NCBI RefSeq assembly: GCF_965216805.1 | Contig: NZ_CBDCGN010000003.1 | Location: forward strand, 186,001-250,000 | Direction of reading: 5' to 3' | From: Panacagrimonas sp965216805 | GTDB taxonomy: Bacteria > Pseudomonadota > Gammaproteobacteria > Nevskiales > Nevskiaceae | DNA: 64,000 nucleotides | Part shown: piece after piece, positions 16,979-25,749 of the stretch | Layout: each line of letters starts with the position of its first letter | Numbering within the stretch: position 1 is the stretch's first letter | Notes under the pieces: model-generated | Databases searched by the model: none | The model's input: the letters and a program-made list of their open reading frames with translations, nothing else | What the model was told of the DNA's origin: nothing | Made by a program: the position numbers and the translations under genes

Positions 16979-17359
16979 TTACTTGATCTCGACCTTGGCG
17001 CCGGCACCTTCCAGCTTGGCCTTCATGGCATCGGCATCGGCCTTGGACACGCCGTCCTTGACTTCCTTGGGCGCGCCTTCGACCAGATCCTTGGCCTCCT
17101 TCAGGCCCAGGCCGGTGAGCTCGCGCACCACCTTGATGACCTCGACCTTCTTCTCGCCGAACGACGACAGCACGACCGTGAACTCGGTCTGCTCTTCGGC
17201 GGCGGCCGCAGCCGGACCGGCAGCCGGACCGGCGGCCATGGCGACGGGGGCGGCGGCGGAAACGCCGAACTTCTCTTCCATCATCTTGACCAGCTCGACG
17301 ATGTCCATGACGGACTTGGCGGCGATCGCGTCAAGAATTTCCTGATTGCTGAGCGACAT
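16979..17359 (-). CDS. rplL: Ribosomal protein bL12 (L7/L12)
   Basis: 126 residues. It has an N-terminal dimerisation helix (LSNQEILDAIAAKSVMDIVE), an Ala/Gly/Pro hinge near residues 40-55, and a C-terminal factor-binding domain (VVLSSFGEKKVEVIKVVREL.., LGLKEAKDLVEGAPKEVK). It forms the ribosomal stalk that recruits EF-Tu and EF-G. It lies 57 bp downstream of rplJ and 194 bp upstream of rpoB, the standard order. Confidence 0.97.
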   Translation of the reverse strand: MSLSNQEILDAIAAKSVMDIVELVKMMEEKFGVSAAAPVAMAAGPAAGPAAAAAEEQTEFTVVLSSFGEKKVEVIKVVRELTGLGLKEAKDLVEGAPKEVKDGVSKADADAMKAKLEGAGAKVEIK

Positions 17360-17416
17360 GGTGTGACTCCTGAAACGTTGAATGTGTGGTGTTGAAGCCT
17401 GGATGCGGGATGCGGA

Positions 17417-17947
17417 TTACGCTGCTTCTTTTTGCTTGTCGGCGACGGCCTGGACCGTGCGCACGAACTGGGCGGTGGGTTCGGCAAGCGTACGAACGAA
17501 CTTGGCGACCGGTGCCTGCATGACGCCCAGGAGCATGGACAGAGCCTGCTCCTTGGTCGGCAGGGAGGCCAGGCGTTCGATGTCCCTGGGACCGTACAGC
17601 GTCCCGCCGACCGCGACTGCCTTGACCACCAGCGCTTCGTTGTCCTTGGCGAAGTCCTTGATGACGCGCCCCACCGCACCCGGATCCTCTAGCGAGAATC
17701 CCAGCAACAGCGGGCCGGTCAGGGCCGGCGTCAGGCACTCGAATTCCGTGCCTTCCACGGCCCGCTTCACCAGCGTGTTCTTGATCACGTGCAGGTAGAT
17801 CCCGTTGGCACGGGCCTTCTGACGCAATACATCGAACTTGCCGGCGGTCAGACCGCGATACTCGGCGGCAACCGCCGAGAGCGCCTTGGTAGCGACTTCG
17901 TTGACTTCCGCAACCAGGGCCTTCTTGTCTTCCAATCTAAGTGCCAT
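17417..17947 (-). CDS. rplJ: Ribosomal protein uL10
   Basis: 176 residues, family length. The start MALRLEDKKALVAEV and the segment AEYRGLTAGKFDVLRQKAR are typical. It is the stalk base that carries the bL12 dimers and is the autoregulator of rplJL in enterobacteria. The ATG at 17947 is preceded by AGGAGC. A structured 290-bp leader separates it from rplA. Confidence 0.97.
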   Translation of the reverse strand: MALRLEDKKALVAEVNEVATKALSAVAAEYRGLTAGKFDVLRQKARANGIYLHVIKNTLVKRAVEGTEFECLTPALTGPLLLGFSLEDPGAVGRVIKDFAKDNEALVVKAVAVGGTLYGPRDIERLASLPTKEQALSMLLGVMQAPVAKFVRTLAEPTAQFVRTVQAVADKQKEAA

Positions 17948-18238
17948 CGGAACTGCTCCTGGTGCTACGGTTCACGAACGAAACCCGGTCTGCGGCGGGA
18001 CCCTTACGAAGCAAGCAAATCGAACATGCTTCGCAAAAATCCGCCTGAACCGGATTCACTTCACGGTGCTGCCATCGGCGTTGCTGCTACGTCCTGCTTC
18101 CGGTGACACCGTCTGCGTAAGCGGCTTGCGCCTTTAGGTCCCTTGACGAGCTTGGGACACTTACGGTCTTCGACGATGTGGCTTGCGCCACACATTTCGA
18201 ATTACTTTCAACCGGGGCCTTTCGGCCCCGTCCTCGAA
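17948..18238 (-). promoter_or_regulatory. rplA-rplJ intergenic: candidate L10 leader with hairpins
   Basis: A 291-bp non-coding stretch upstream of rplJ. On the transcript strand it first shows a GGGGCC-GAAA-GGCCCC hairpin (18213-18230), then GTGTGGC-GCAA-GCCACA (about 18174-18193). Next is a longer paired region closed by CGTAAG/CTTACG (18116-18165) that encloses a GTCCC/GGGAC stem. Such a multi-stem element just before rplJ is where the L10 autoregulatory leader sits in other bacteria. I assign it by position and structure only. The first hairpin has no U-tract and may be an attenuator after rplA. Confidence 0.5.
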
Positions 18239-18931
18239 TTACTCTGGCAGCGTGCCGACATCCACCCGTACGCCGGGACCCATGGTGGTGGACAGGGTGA
18301 CCTTCTTGATGAAGACGCCCTTGCTCGACGCCGGCTTCTGCTTGCGCAGGTCACGGACGACCGCTGCCAGGTTCTCCAGGATCTTGTCCTTGTCGAAGCT
18401 GGCGGCGCCGATCGAGCAGTGCACGATGCCGCCCTTGTCGGTGCGGAACTTGGCCATACCTGACTTGGCGTTCTTGACCGCACCAGCGACGTCGGCGGTC
18501 ACGGTGCCGGTCTTGGGGTTGGGCATCAGGCCGCGCGGGCCCAGCACCTGGCCCAACTGGCCGACCACGCGCATGGCATCGGGGCTGGCGATGACCACCT
18601 GATAATCCAGCTCGCCCGCCTTCATGCGGGCGGCCAGATCGTCCATGCCCACGGCATCGGCGCCGGCGGCCTTGGCTTCCTCGGCCTTGGCGCCCTGGGT
18701 GAAGACCGCGACTTTCACGGTCTTGCCGTTGCCGTGCGGCAGCACGGTGGAACCACGTACGTTCTGGTCGGATTTCTTGGCGTCGACACCCAGATTCACA
18801 GCCATGTCCACCGACTCCTTGAACTTGGCGGTGGAGCAGGCGGTGACTAGGTCCAGCGCCTCGGCCAGCGGGTACACCTTGCCCTGAGTGACCTTGGACG
18901 CGAACAGCTTCTGTCGTTTGGTGAGTTTCAT
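18239..18931 (-). CDS. rplA: Ribosomal protein uL1
   Basis: 230 residues, family length. Characteristic segments are RGSTVLPHGNGKTVKVAVF, LGQVLGPRGLMPNPKTGTVT and PASSKGVFIKKVTLSTTMGPG. It forms the L1 stalk at the E site and is the translational repressor of the rplKA operon in E. coli. The ATG follows the rplK stop with only 2 bp between, so the two are translationally coupled. Confidence 0.97.
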   Translation of the reverse strand: MKLTKRQKLFASKVTQGKVYPLAEALDLVTACSTAKFKESVDMAVNLGVDAKKSDQNVRGSTVLPHGNGKTVKVAVFTQGAKAEEAKAAGADAVGMDDLAARMKAGELDYQVVIASPDAMRVVGQLGQVLGPRGLMPNPKTGTVTADVAGAVKNAKSGMAKFRTDKGGIVHCSIGAASFDKDKILENLAAVVRDLRKQKPASSKGVFIKKVTLSTTMGPGVRVDVGTLPE

Positions 18932-18933
18932 GA

Positions 18934-19368
18934 TTACTTCACCCCTTCCACGTCGACGCCCATCGAGCGGGCACTGCCGGCGATGATGCGCACCGCAGTG
19001 TCCATGTCAGCCGCATTGAGGTCCGCCATCTTGATCTTGGCGATCTCCTCGAGCTGCGCACGCTTGATCTTGCCGACCTTGACCGTGTGCGGCGTCTTGG
19101 AGCCGGCCTCGATGCCCACCGCCTTCTTGATCAAGTAAGTCGCCGGCGGCGTCTTCATGATGTAGGTGAAGCTCTTGTCCGAATACACCGTGATGACCAC
19201 GGGAATCGGCATGCCGGGCTCCAGCTTCTGGGTGGCTGCGTTGAAGTCCTTGCAGAAACCCATGATGTTCACGCCCTGCTGGCCCAATGCGGGTCCGATG
19301 GGCGGTGAGGGATTGGCTTTGCCAGCTGGAATCTGCAGCTTGACGTAGCCCTGTACTTTCTTGGCCAT
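18934..19368 (-). CDS. rplK: Ribosomal protein uL11
   Basis: 144 residues. The start MAKKVQGYVKLQIPAGKANP and PPIGPALGQQGVNIMGFCKDFN are diagnostic. It binds the GTPase-associated centre of 23S rRNA and is needed for RelA activation. It lies 125 bp downstream of nusG, across a heptamer-repeat hairpin, and is coupled to rplA. Confidence 0.97.
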   Translation of the reverse strand: MAKKVQGYVKLQIPAGKANPSPPIGPALGQQGVNIMGFCKDFNAATQKLEPGMPIPVVITVYSDKSFTYIMKTPPATYLIKKAVGIEAGSKTPHTVKVGKIKRAQLEEIAKIKMADLNAADMDTAVRIIAGSARSMGVDVEGVK

Positions 19369-19423
19369 TCAAAACTCCTGGTGGGTGCGAACGCCTGTTT
19401 AGGGCTCCCCGGTGGGTGTAACG

Positions 19424-19479
19424 AGAATCGGGAATCGGGAATCGTCAAAAGCCGCGTGCTTCTACGATTCCCGATTCTC
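19424..19479. repeat. GGGAATC heptamer repeat and hairpin between nusG and rplK
   Basis: Three overlapping heptamer units of the GGGAATC type end at 19445. The last 14 bases, GAATCGGGAATCGT (19432-19445), are perfectly complementary to 19464-19477, leaving an 18-base loop. The element fills the middle of the nusG-rplK intergenic. It belongs to the same style of 7-bp tandem repeat seen at 48278-48326 and 50004-50045, though the unit sequence differs. It could act as a partial terminator or a processing site. Confidence 0.6.
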
Positions 19480-19493
19480 CATTCCCAAGCTTT

Positions 19494-20027
19494 TCAGCCC
19501 TTTTCGACCTGGCTGAATTCCAACTCGACCGGTGTCGACCGACCGAAAATAAGCACCGCCACTCGCAGGCGGCTCTTTTCGTAATTGACTTCTTCGACCA
19601 CGCCGGAGAAGTCCGCAAACGGTCCGTCGACCACCCGCACCCCTTCGCCCGGCTCGTACAGCGTCTTCGGCTTGGGCTTCTCCACCGCTTCTTCGACACG
19701 GTTGAGAATCGAGTTCGCCTCTTTCTCGGAGATGGGCGCCGGCTTGTCCGGCGTGCCGCCGATGAAACCGAGCACCTTGGGCGTGGACTTGACCAGATGC
19801 CAGGTGTCCTCGTTCATCTCCATGTTCACCAGCACGTAGCCGGGAAAGAACTTGCGCTCGGTCATGCGCTTGACGCCATCCTTGATTTCCACAACCTCCT
19901 CGGTGGGAACCAGGATGTCGCCGAACTGCTCCTGCAGCCCCGCGCGATTGATGCGCTCGACCAGCGCCTTCTTGACGCTGTTTTCGTACTGCGAATAGGC
20001 GTGAACCACGTACCAGCGCATGCTCAT
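19494..20027 (-). CDS. nusG: Transcription termination/antitermination factor NusG
   Basis: 177 residues from ATG 20027 (MSMRWYVVHAYSQYE); the second ATG at 20021 would give 175 and is equally possible. The NGN domain is N-terminal (RWYVVHAYSQYENSVKKAL, FFPGYVLVNMEM). The C-terminal KOW domain has GEGVRVVDGPFADFSGVVEEV. It binds RNA polymerase and links it to Rho or to ribosomal S10. The start is 17 bp after the secE stop, a conserved pair. Confidence 0.96.
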   Translation of the reverse strand: MSMRWYVVHAYSQYENSVKKALVERINRAGLQEQFGDILVPTEEVVEIKDGVKRMTERKFFPGYVLVNMEMNEDTWHLVKSTPKVLGFIGGTPDKPAPISEKEANSILNRVEEAVEKPKPKTLYEPGEGVRVVDGPFADFSGVVEEVNYEKSRLRVAVLIFGRSTPVELEFSQVEKG

Positions 20028-20044
20028 AGCGTTATTGGGCCCCT

Positions 20045-20425
20045 TTAGCCCCGGCCGGTCAGCAACTTGACGCCCCACAGCAGCAGCGAGTCCAGCCCCC
20101 ACAACAGCAGGGCGGTAATCAGCACGACCACCGCAATCATCAGGGTCGCCTGCACCGATTCCTGCTTGCTAGGCCACACCACTTTGCGCAACTCGGTGCG
20201 TGCGCCGGAGATGTACGACCAGATGGTGCGCCCGAACTGGGTCTGATACGCCAGCGCCAGGGAAACGCCGATCGCCGCGATCAGCAGCAGTGTCCTGACC
20301 AGCGCGTTGATGTCGTTGGCAAAGTAATAGAAAGCCCCCATGGCACCGACCAGCAGCAGGGCCGCTGCCGCAAGCAACAGGGAGTCGTAGCGCGGCGCTG
20401 ATGAAGCTTCTGTCTGGGATTCCAT
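20045..20425 (-). CDS. secE: Preprotein translocase subunit SecE
   Basis: 126 residues from the ATG at 20425; an in-frame GTG at 20440 would add five residues. Three membrane helices are visible (about 15-37, 43-62 and 95-117). Between the second and third is the conserved amphipathic region TELRKVVWPSKQESVQATL. The three-helix form is that of E. coli rather than the single-helix SecE of many bacteria. It is part of the SecYEG channel and precedes nusG. Confidence 0.95.
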   Translation of the reverse strand: MESQTEASSAPRYDSLLLAAAALLLVGAMGAFYYFANDINALVRTLLLIAAIGVSLALAYQTQFGRTIWSYISGARTELRKVVWPSKQESVQATLMIAVVVLITALLLWGLDSLLLWGVKLLTGRG

Positions 20426-20468
20426 CGATACCAACCGCACGTCGCTCGGACCGCTGGGCTTGCTCGAA

Positions 20469-20544
20469 TGGCAGGGGCGGAGGGTTTCGAACCCCCAACC
20501 TTCGGTTTTGGAGACCGACGCTCTACCAGTTGAGCTACGCCCCT
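20469..20544 (-). tRNA. tRNA-Trp (CCA)
   Basis: A 76-nt cloverleaf on the minus strand. The acceptor AGGGGCG pairs with CGCCCCT, and the anticodon loop CTCCAAA gives anticodon CCA. The T loop is TTCGAAA, with an encoded 3' CCA. It lies between tuf and secE, as in E. coli and many gammaproteobacteria. Confidence 0.97.
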
Positions 20545-20650
20545 AGCGTTGATGCCGGACCACGTGCAACAAAAGGGGCGCGGATTGTACGCGCCCAGGT
20601 GCCTACATTCAATCCCCGCCGCGATCAAGCTCGCGGCGGGGATTGGAACG

Positions 20651-21853
<1,203 letters not shown>

Positions 21854-21872
21854 CTCTCTCTACCTTTCGGAT

Positions 21873-21938
21873 GTAGGGCGGGCCGTACCCGCCGACTGCA
21901 ATCAAACCGTGGGTAGCGGCGGCCACGGGCCGCCCTAC
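21873..21938. repeat. GTAGGGCGG-type inverted-repeat element upstream of tuf
   Basis: A 66-bp element with GTAGGGCGG at 21873-21881 and its exact complement CCGCCCTAC at 21930-21938, plus internal GGCGGCC/GGGCCGCC pairing. It belongs to the same family as 12611-12699 and 44566-44653. Confidence 0.7.
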
Positions 21939-22052
21939 GCCTTGTGTCAAGCTGTCAGCGATCAGGCGTTAGGAACAGCAACGGCGGCCCAGCGCATCCG
22001 CTGCCGCCAAAGCTTGTGTAGCAAGCGTCCTAACGCCTAACACCCAACAAAA

Positions 22053-22152
22053 TGGTGCCCTCAATCAGTTTCGAACCAATGTTCGGCCTGCGGCCAACCA
22101 TCAGATGACTCTGACCTTGGGAGGTCATCAGTTCGAATCTGATTCCGAACCA
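22053..22152. pseudogene. Degenerate tRNA-derived sequences (tRNA-Thr 3' fragments in both orientations)
   Basis: On the minus strand, 22053-22080 reads as a T arm plus TGAGGGCACCA, the 3' end of the neighbouring tRNA-Thr. On the plus strand, 22121-22144 is identical over 24 bases to the GAGGTCATCAGTTCG.. T-arm region of that tRNA, then diverges to CCGAACCA. GTTCGG (22081-22086) can pair with CCGAAC (22145-22150), so the plus-strand copy is loosely cloverleaf-like with a TTGGGA loop. Its D arm and acceptor geometry are wrong for a working tRNA. It is best read as rearranged tRNA remnants. Confidence 0.55.
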
Positions 22153-22170
22153 TGCCTCTCAAGTCAAAAT

Positions 22171-22246
22171 TGGTGCCCTCAATCAGATTCGAACTGATGA
22201 CCTCACCCTTACCAAGGGTGCGCTCTACCACTAGAGCTATGAGGGC
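22171..22246 (-). tRNA. tRNA-Thr (GGU)
   Basis: A 76-nt cloverleaf on the minus strand. Acceptor GCCCTCA/TGAGGGC, anticodon stem CACCC/GGGTG with loop TTGGTAA (anticodon GGT), T loop TTCGAAT, encoded CCA. It is part of the tRNA-Tyr/Gly/Thr cluster upstream of tuf. Confidence 0.97.
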
Positions 22247-22285
22247 GATGCTGCCTTGCTGCTTCTTTACGCACCACCTGGAAAC

Positions 22286-22359
22286 TGGAGCGGGTGATGG
22301 GAATCGAACCCACGCTATCAGCTTGGAAGGCTGAAGTTCTACCATTGAACTACACCCGC
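22286..22359 (-). tRNA. tRNA-Gly (UCC)
   Basis: A 74-nt cloverleaf on the minus strand. Acceptor GCGGGTG/CACCCGC, anticodon loop CTTCCAA (anticodon TCC), T loop TTCGATT, encoded CCA. It lies between tRNA-Tyr and tRNA-Thr. Confidence 0.97.
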
Positions 22360-22399
22360 TTCGCCGCTAACCGCGCACCTGCCTGCATCCGAGTTCGCT

Positions 22400-22484
<85 letters not shown>

Positions 22485-22538
22485 CGCGCGAGCAACCCGC
22501 AAAACGGCCGCGTATTCTCGGGACGCACTCTCCTTGCG

Positions 22539-24986
22539 TCAAGCTTCAGGCTTCTTTTTCGATGTCGGCTTGCGGGTCGACTTGGCTGTGGCCTTCTTCG
22601 CCGCCTTGCCGGTCGCCTTCTTGGCCACCGTCTTGGTGGCTTTCTTGTCTTTTGCAGCCGCCTTGCCGGCCTTGCCCTTCGCCCCGGTCTTCGGCTTTTG
22701 CGCTGCCTCGTTCAGGAAAAATTCGCAGTCCAGTGCCGACAGGGACTCGGGCTCGCGCGTGCGCGGAATGTTGGCACGGCGCTCACCGTCGGTGATGTAA
22801 GCGCCGAAGCGGCCCTTGATGATGCGGATGCCGGTGCCGGGGAAATCCTTGATGGTGGCAGCCGCCAGCGCAGCGGCCTTCTGCTCGATCAGCTCGATCG
22901 CTCGCGGCAGCTCCACGGTGAACGGATCGTCGTCCTTCTTCAGCGATACGAAGCTCTTGCCGTGGCGCACGTAAGGCCCGAAGCGGCCGATATTGACTTC
23001 AACCTCGTCGCCGTTGGGCAACGCGCCCAGCTTGCGCGGCAGCTTGAACAGGTCCATCGCCTGCTCCAGCGTGATGGTGTCGATGCGCTGGTTGGCACGC
23101 AGGCTGGCGAAGCGGGGCTTGTCCTCGTCGTCCTTGGTGCCGATCTGCACGAACGGACCATAGCGTCCCAGCCGTGCGGTGACCGGCTTGCCCGATACCG
23201 GGTCGGTCCCGATCACGCGGGCGTCCGCCACCGACTCCTTGCGCGACAGTTCCTGCTTTTCGTCCACGCGCTTCTTGAAGTCGCCCCAGAACGACTCCAG
23301 CACCGGCACCCAGTCGCGCTCGCCGCGCGAGATCTCGTCCAGCTCGCCTTCAAGATTGGCCGTGAAGTCGTAGTCGACGTAGCGGGCGAAATGATCGGTC
23401 AGGAAGCGATTGACGATCATGCCGACATCGGTAGGAATGAACGTCTTGCCCTCCAGGCGCACGTACTCGCGGCCCTGCAGCGTGGAGATGATGGAGGCAT
23501 AGGTCGAGGGCCGGCCGATGTCGTACTCCTCCAGCGTCTTGACCAGACTGGCTTCGGTGTAGCGCGGCGGCGGCTCGGTGAAATGCTGGTCGGCGCTCAA
23601 CTCAAGCAGCTTGACCCGATCGCCCTCGGCCAGGGGCGGCAGGCGCTTGTCGTCCTCGTCCTCCTCGTCCTTGTCGGCCGGATCGTCGGCCTTGATGTTG
23701 TAGGCGGCCAGAAAGCCCGCGTCCACCAGTACCGAGCCATTGGCGCGGAACGCATGCGGCTGGCCGGCGCGCAGCTCCACCGCCACCGTGTCGAACACCG
23801 CCGGCACCATCTGACAGGCGATGGCACGTTTCCAGATCAGTTCGTACAGCCGCGCCTGATCGGGCGACAGGAACCGGGCCATCTGCTGCGGCAGACGCGC
23901 CGCCGAGGTCGGGCGCACCGCTTCGTGCGCCTCCTGGGCGTTCTTCGACTTGGCCTTGTAGTACCGCGGGGCATCCGGCAACCCCTTGGCCCCGAACTGC
24001 TGGCCGATGACGTGACGGATCTCGTTGACCGCCTCGTTGGCCAGGCTCACCGAGTCGGTACGCATGTAAGAGATCAGACCGACCGTTTCGCCGCCGATGT
24101 CCACGCCTTCGTACAACTGCTGCGCAGCGCGCATGGTGCGGCTGGACGTGAAGCCAAGCTTGCGGTTGGCTTCCTGCTGCAGGGTCGAGGTGGTGAACGG
24201 CGGCGACGGAAAGCGGCGACGCTGCTTCTTGTCCACGCTCTTGACCATCAGCTCGCCGCGCGCGGCGTCCAGGATGCGCGCGCGCGCCGCCTCGGAGCCG
24301 CCGGCATCGGTCAGCGTGAACTGTTCCAGCTTGGCGCCGTCGAGCTCGATCAGGCGTGCCGCGAAGCCCTGCGATTCTTTCTGCGCGCGCGCTTCGATCG
24401 TCCAGTATTCCTGGGCGACGAATTTCTTGATCTCTTCTTCGCGTTCGCAGATCAGACGCAGCGCGGGACTTTGCACGCGGCCGGCCGACAGACCCGGCGA
24501 AACCTTGCGCCATAGCAGCGGCGACAGGTTGAAGCCCACCAGATAGTCCAGCGCGCGTCGGGCCTGCTGCGCGTTGACCAGATCGGTGGCCACTTCGCGC
24601 GGATTGGCAATGGCCTCGTTGACCGCGCTCTTGGTGATCTCGTGAAACACCACGCGCCGGACCGGCTTGTTCTTGAGCGCGCCCTTTTCCTTGAGGTGTT
24701 GGACCAGGTGCCAGGAGATCGCTTCGCCCTCGCGATCGGGGTCGGTGGCCAGAAACAGGTTATCGGCCGTCTTCAGCGCGCTGACAATCGCTCGCACGTG
24801 CTTTTCGTTCTTCTCGATCAACTGGTATTTCATCTCGAAGCCGTGCGCCGTATCCACCGCGCCATCCTTGGGCACGAGGTCGCGCACATGGCCGTACGAA
24901 GCCAGCACTTCGTAGTCGGCACCGAGGTATTTCTTGATCGTCTTGGCCTTGGCAGGCGACTCGACGATGACCAGGTTCTTGCTCAT
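22539..24986 (-). CDS. topA: DNA topoisomerase I, type without zinc ribbons
   Basis: 815 residues. The TOPRIM domain is N-terminal (MSKNLVIVESPAKAKTIKKYLG; DPDREGEAISWHL). The catalytic Tyr lies in GLISYMRTDS. In place of the C-terminal tetracysteine zinc ribbons of E. coli TopA there are three topoisomerase C-terminal repeats (LGRYGPFVQIG, IGRFGPYVRHG, KGRFGAYITDG). A Lys/Ala-rich tail rich in KKAT-type repeats follows and probably binds DNA. Only one Cys occurs in this region. It relaxes negative supercoils. It lies downstream of smg on the same strand. Confidence 0.96.
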   Translation of the reverse strand: MSKNLVIVESPAKAKTIKKYLGADYEVLASYGHVRDLVPKDGAVDTAHGFEMKYQLIEKNEKHVRAIVSALKTADNLFLATDPDREGEAISWHLVQHLKEKGALKNKPVRRVVFHEITKSAVNEAIANPREVATDLVNAQQARRALDYLVGFNLSPLLWRKVSPGLSAGRVQSPALRLICEREEEIKKFVAQEYWTIEARAQKESQGFAARLIELDGAKLEQFTLTDAGGSEAARARILDAARGELMVKSVDKKQRRRFPSPPFTTSTLQQEANRKLGFTSSRTMRAAQQLYEGVDIGGETVGLISYMRTDSVSLANEAVNEIRHVIGQQFGAKGLPDAPRYYKAKSKNAQEAHEAVRPTSAARLPQQMARFLSPDQARLYELIWKRAIACQMVPAVFDTVAVELRAGQPHAFRANGSVLVDAGFLAAYNIKADDPADKDEEDEDDKRLPPLAEGDRVKLLELSADQHFTEPPPRYTEASLVKTLEEYDIGRPSTYASIISTLQGREYVRLEGKTFIPTDVGMIVNRFLTDHFARYVDYDFTANLEGELDEISRGERDWVPVLESFWGDFKKRVDEKQELSRKESVADARVIGTDPVSGKPVTARLGRYGPFVQIGTKDDEDKPRFASLRANQRIDTITLEQAMDLFKLPRKLGALPNGDEVEVNIGRFGPYVRHGKSFVSLKKDDDPFTVELPRAIELIEQKAAALAAATIKDFPGTGIRIIKGRFGAYITDGERRANIPRTREPESLSALDCEFFLNEAAQKPKTGAKGKAGKAAAKDKKATKTVAKKATGKAAKKATAKSTRKPTSKKKPEA

Positions 24987-25186
24987 CCGCTCGCTATCTC
25001 GCGCCGGCCGAAAGGGCCAGCGGGGCGCAAGCTTATATGCGTGGTGTCGGTCGATGTCCAGCGCGGCCGGGTGTTCGGCCTGCGTGTCGCCGCCACCGCA
25101 AAGCGCGGCAAAGCCGCCTGCAACTGCCGCCTGCGCGCCGCCGATGCCGGGACGGCCGGAGCCGTCCGCGCGCCTTCCGTGCGCCT

Positions 25187-25654
25187 TCAGTGCATGTAAT
25201 CGCCCTGGTAGTAGACCAGGTCTTCGAGATGCTCGAAGGCGTCTTCGGCATCAGGCTGATTGACCAGCACCAGCAGGCACACCCACTTCACCCGCTCCAG
25301 GTCGATCTCGTCCTCGATCGCCATCAGACGGTCGATCACGACTTCGCGTGCGGTGCCTTCAAGGATGCCGAGTTGTTCGAGATACAGCAGAAAGCCGCGG
25401 CACTCCGACGACAACCGCGCCTGCTCTTCGCGCGCATAGATGCGCAGCGCGCCGGCCGGCCCGAATACCAGGGGCCGCTGGCGCTGATCGGACAAGCCGT
25501 CCAGCCAGGCGAACGCATGGTCGACCTCGTCCACCGGAAAACCGGCAGCGGTCAGTTCGTCACGCAGGGTCGCCTGGTTGCCGGTATCGGAGAACTCGCC
25601 GTGCTGGTAGTTCTCGAACAGGTACATCAGCACGTCCAGCACGGTCTCTTTCAT
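25187..25654 (-). CDS. smg: Smg protein (DUF494)
   Basis: 155 residues, the family length. MKETVLDVLMYLFENYQ at the start and DEIDLERVKWVCLLVLVNQP near the end are characteristic. The family is all-helical, and its molecular role is not established. The gene is conserved between dprA and topA in many gamma- and betaproteobacteria, as here. It is probably part of a dprA-smg-topA transcription unit. Confidence 0.9.
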   Translation of the reverse strand: MKETVLDVLMYLFENYQHGEFSDTGNQATLRDELTAAGFPVDEVDHAFAWLDGLSDQRQRPLVFGPAGALRIYAREEQARLSSECRGFLLYLEQLGILEGTAREVVIDRLMAIEDEIDLERVKWVCLLVLVNQPDAEDAFEHLEDLVYYQGDYMH

Positions 25655-25749
25655 GGGGGCCTCGTGTCGACGTCAGGACCGGTGCGGCCGGTCCGCGTTC
25701 GACATTAACGGTCCACAGAGCCGCTGTCCACGTCGTTTCGATGACGGCC

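Larger units (their letters stand above)
21854..22170. other. Non-coding stretch upstream of tuf
   Basis: 317 bp without a gene. It holds a GTAGGGCGG inverted-repeat element (21873-21938) and a segment with GGCGTTAGG..CCTAACGCC ends (21962-22038) related to the repeat near 48330-48390. It also holds degenerate tRNA-derived sequence (22053-22152). No convincing promoter could be picked by eye. tuf may be co-transcribed with the upstream tRNAs. Confidence 0.6.

Noticed and set aside
22081..22152. A functional tRNA on the plus strand
   Set aside because: The acceptor and T arm can be drawn, but the D arm is absent, the anticodon loop has six bases and the acceptor spacing is wrong. It shares 24 bases with the adjacent tRNA-Thr and reads as a remnant.
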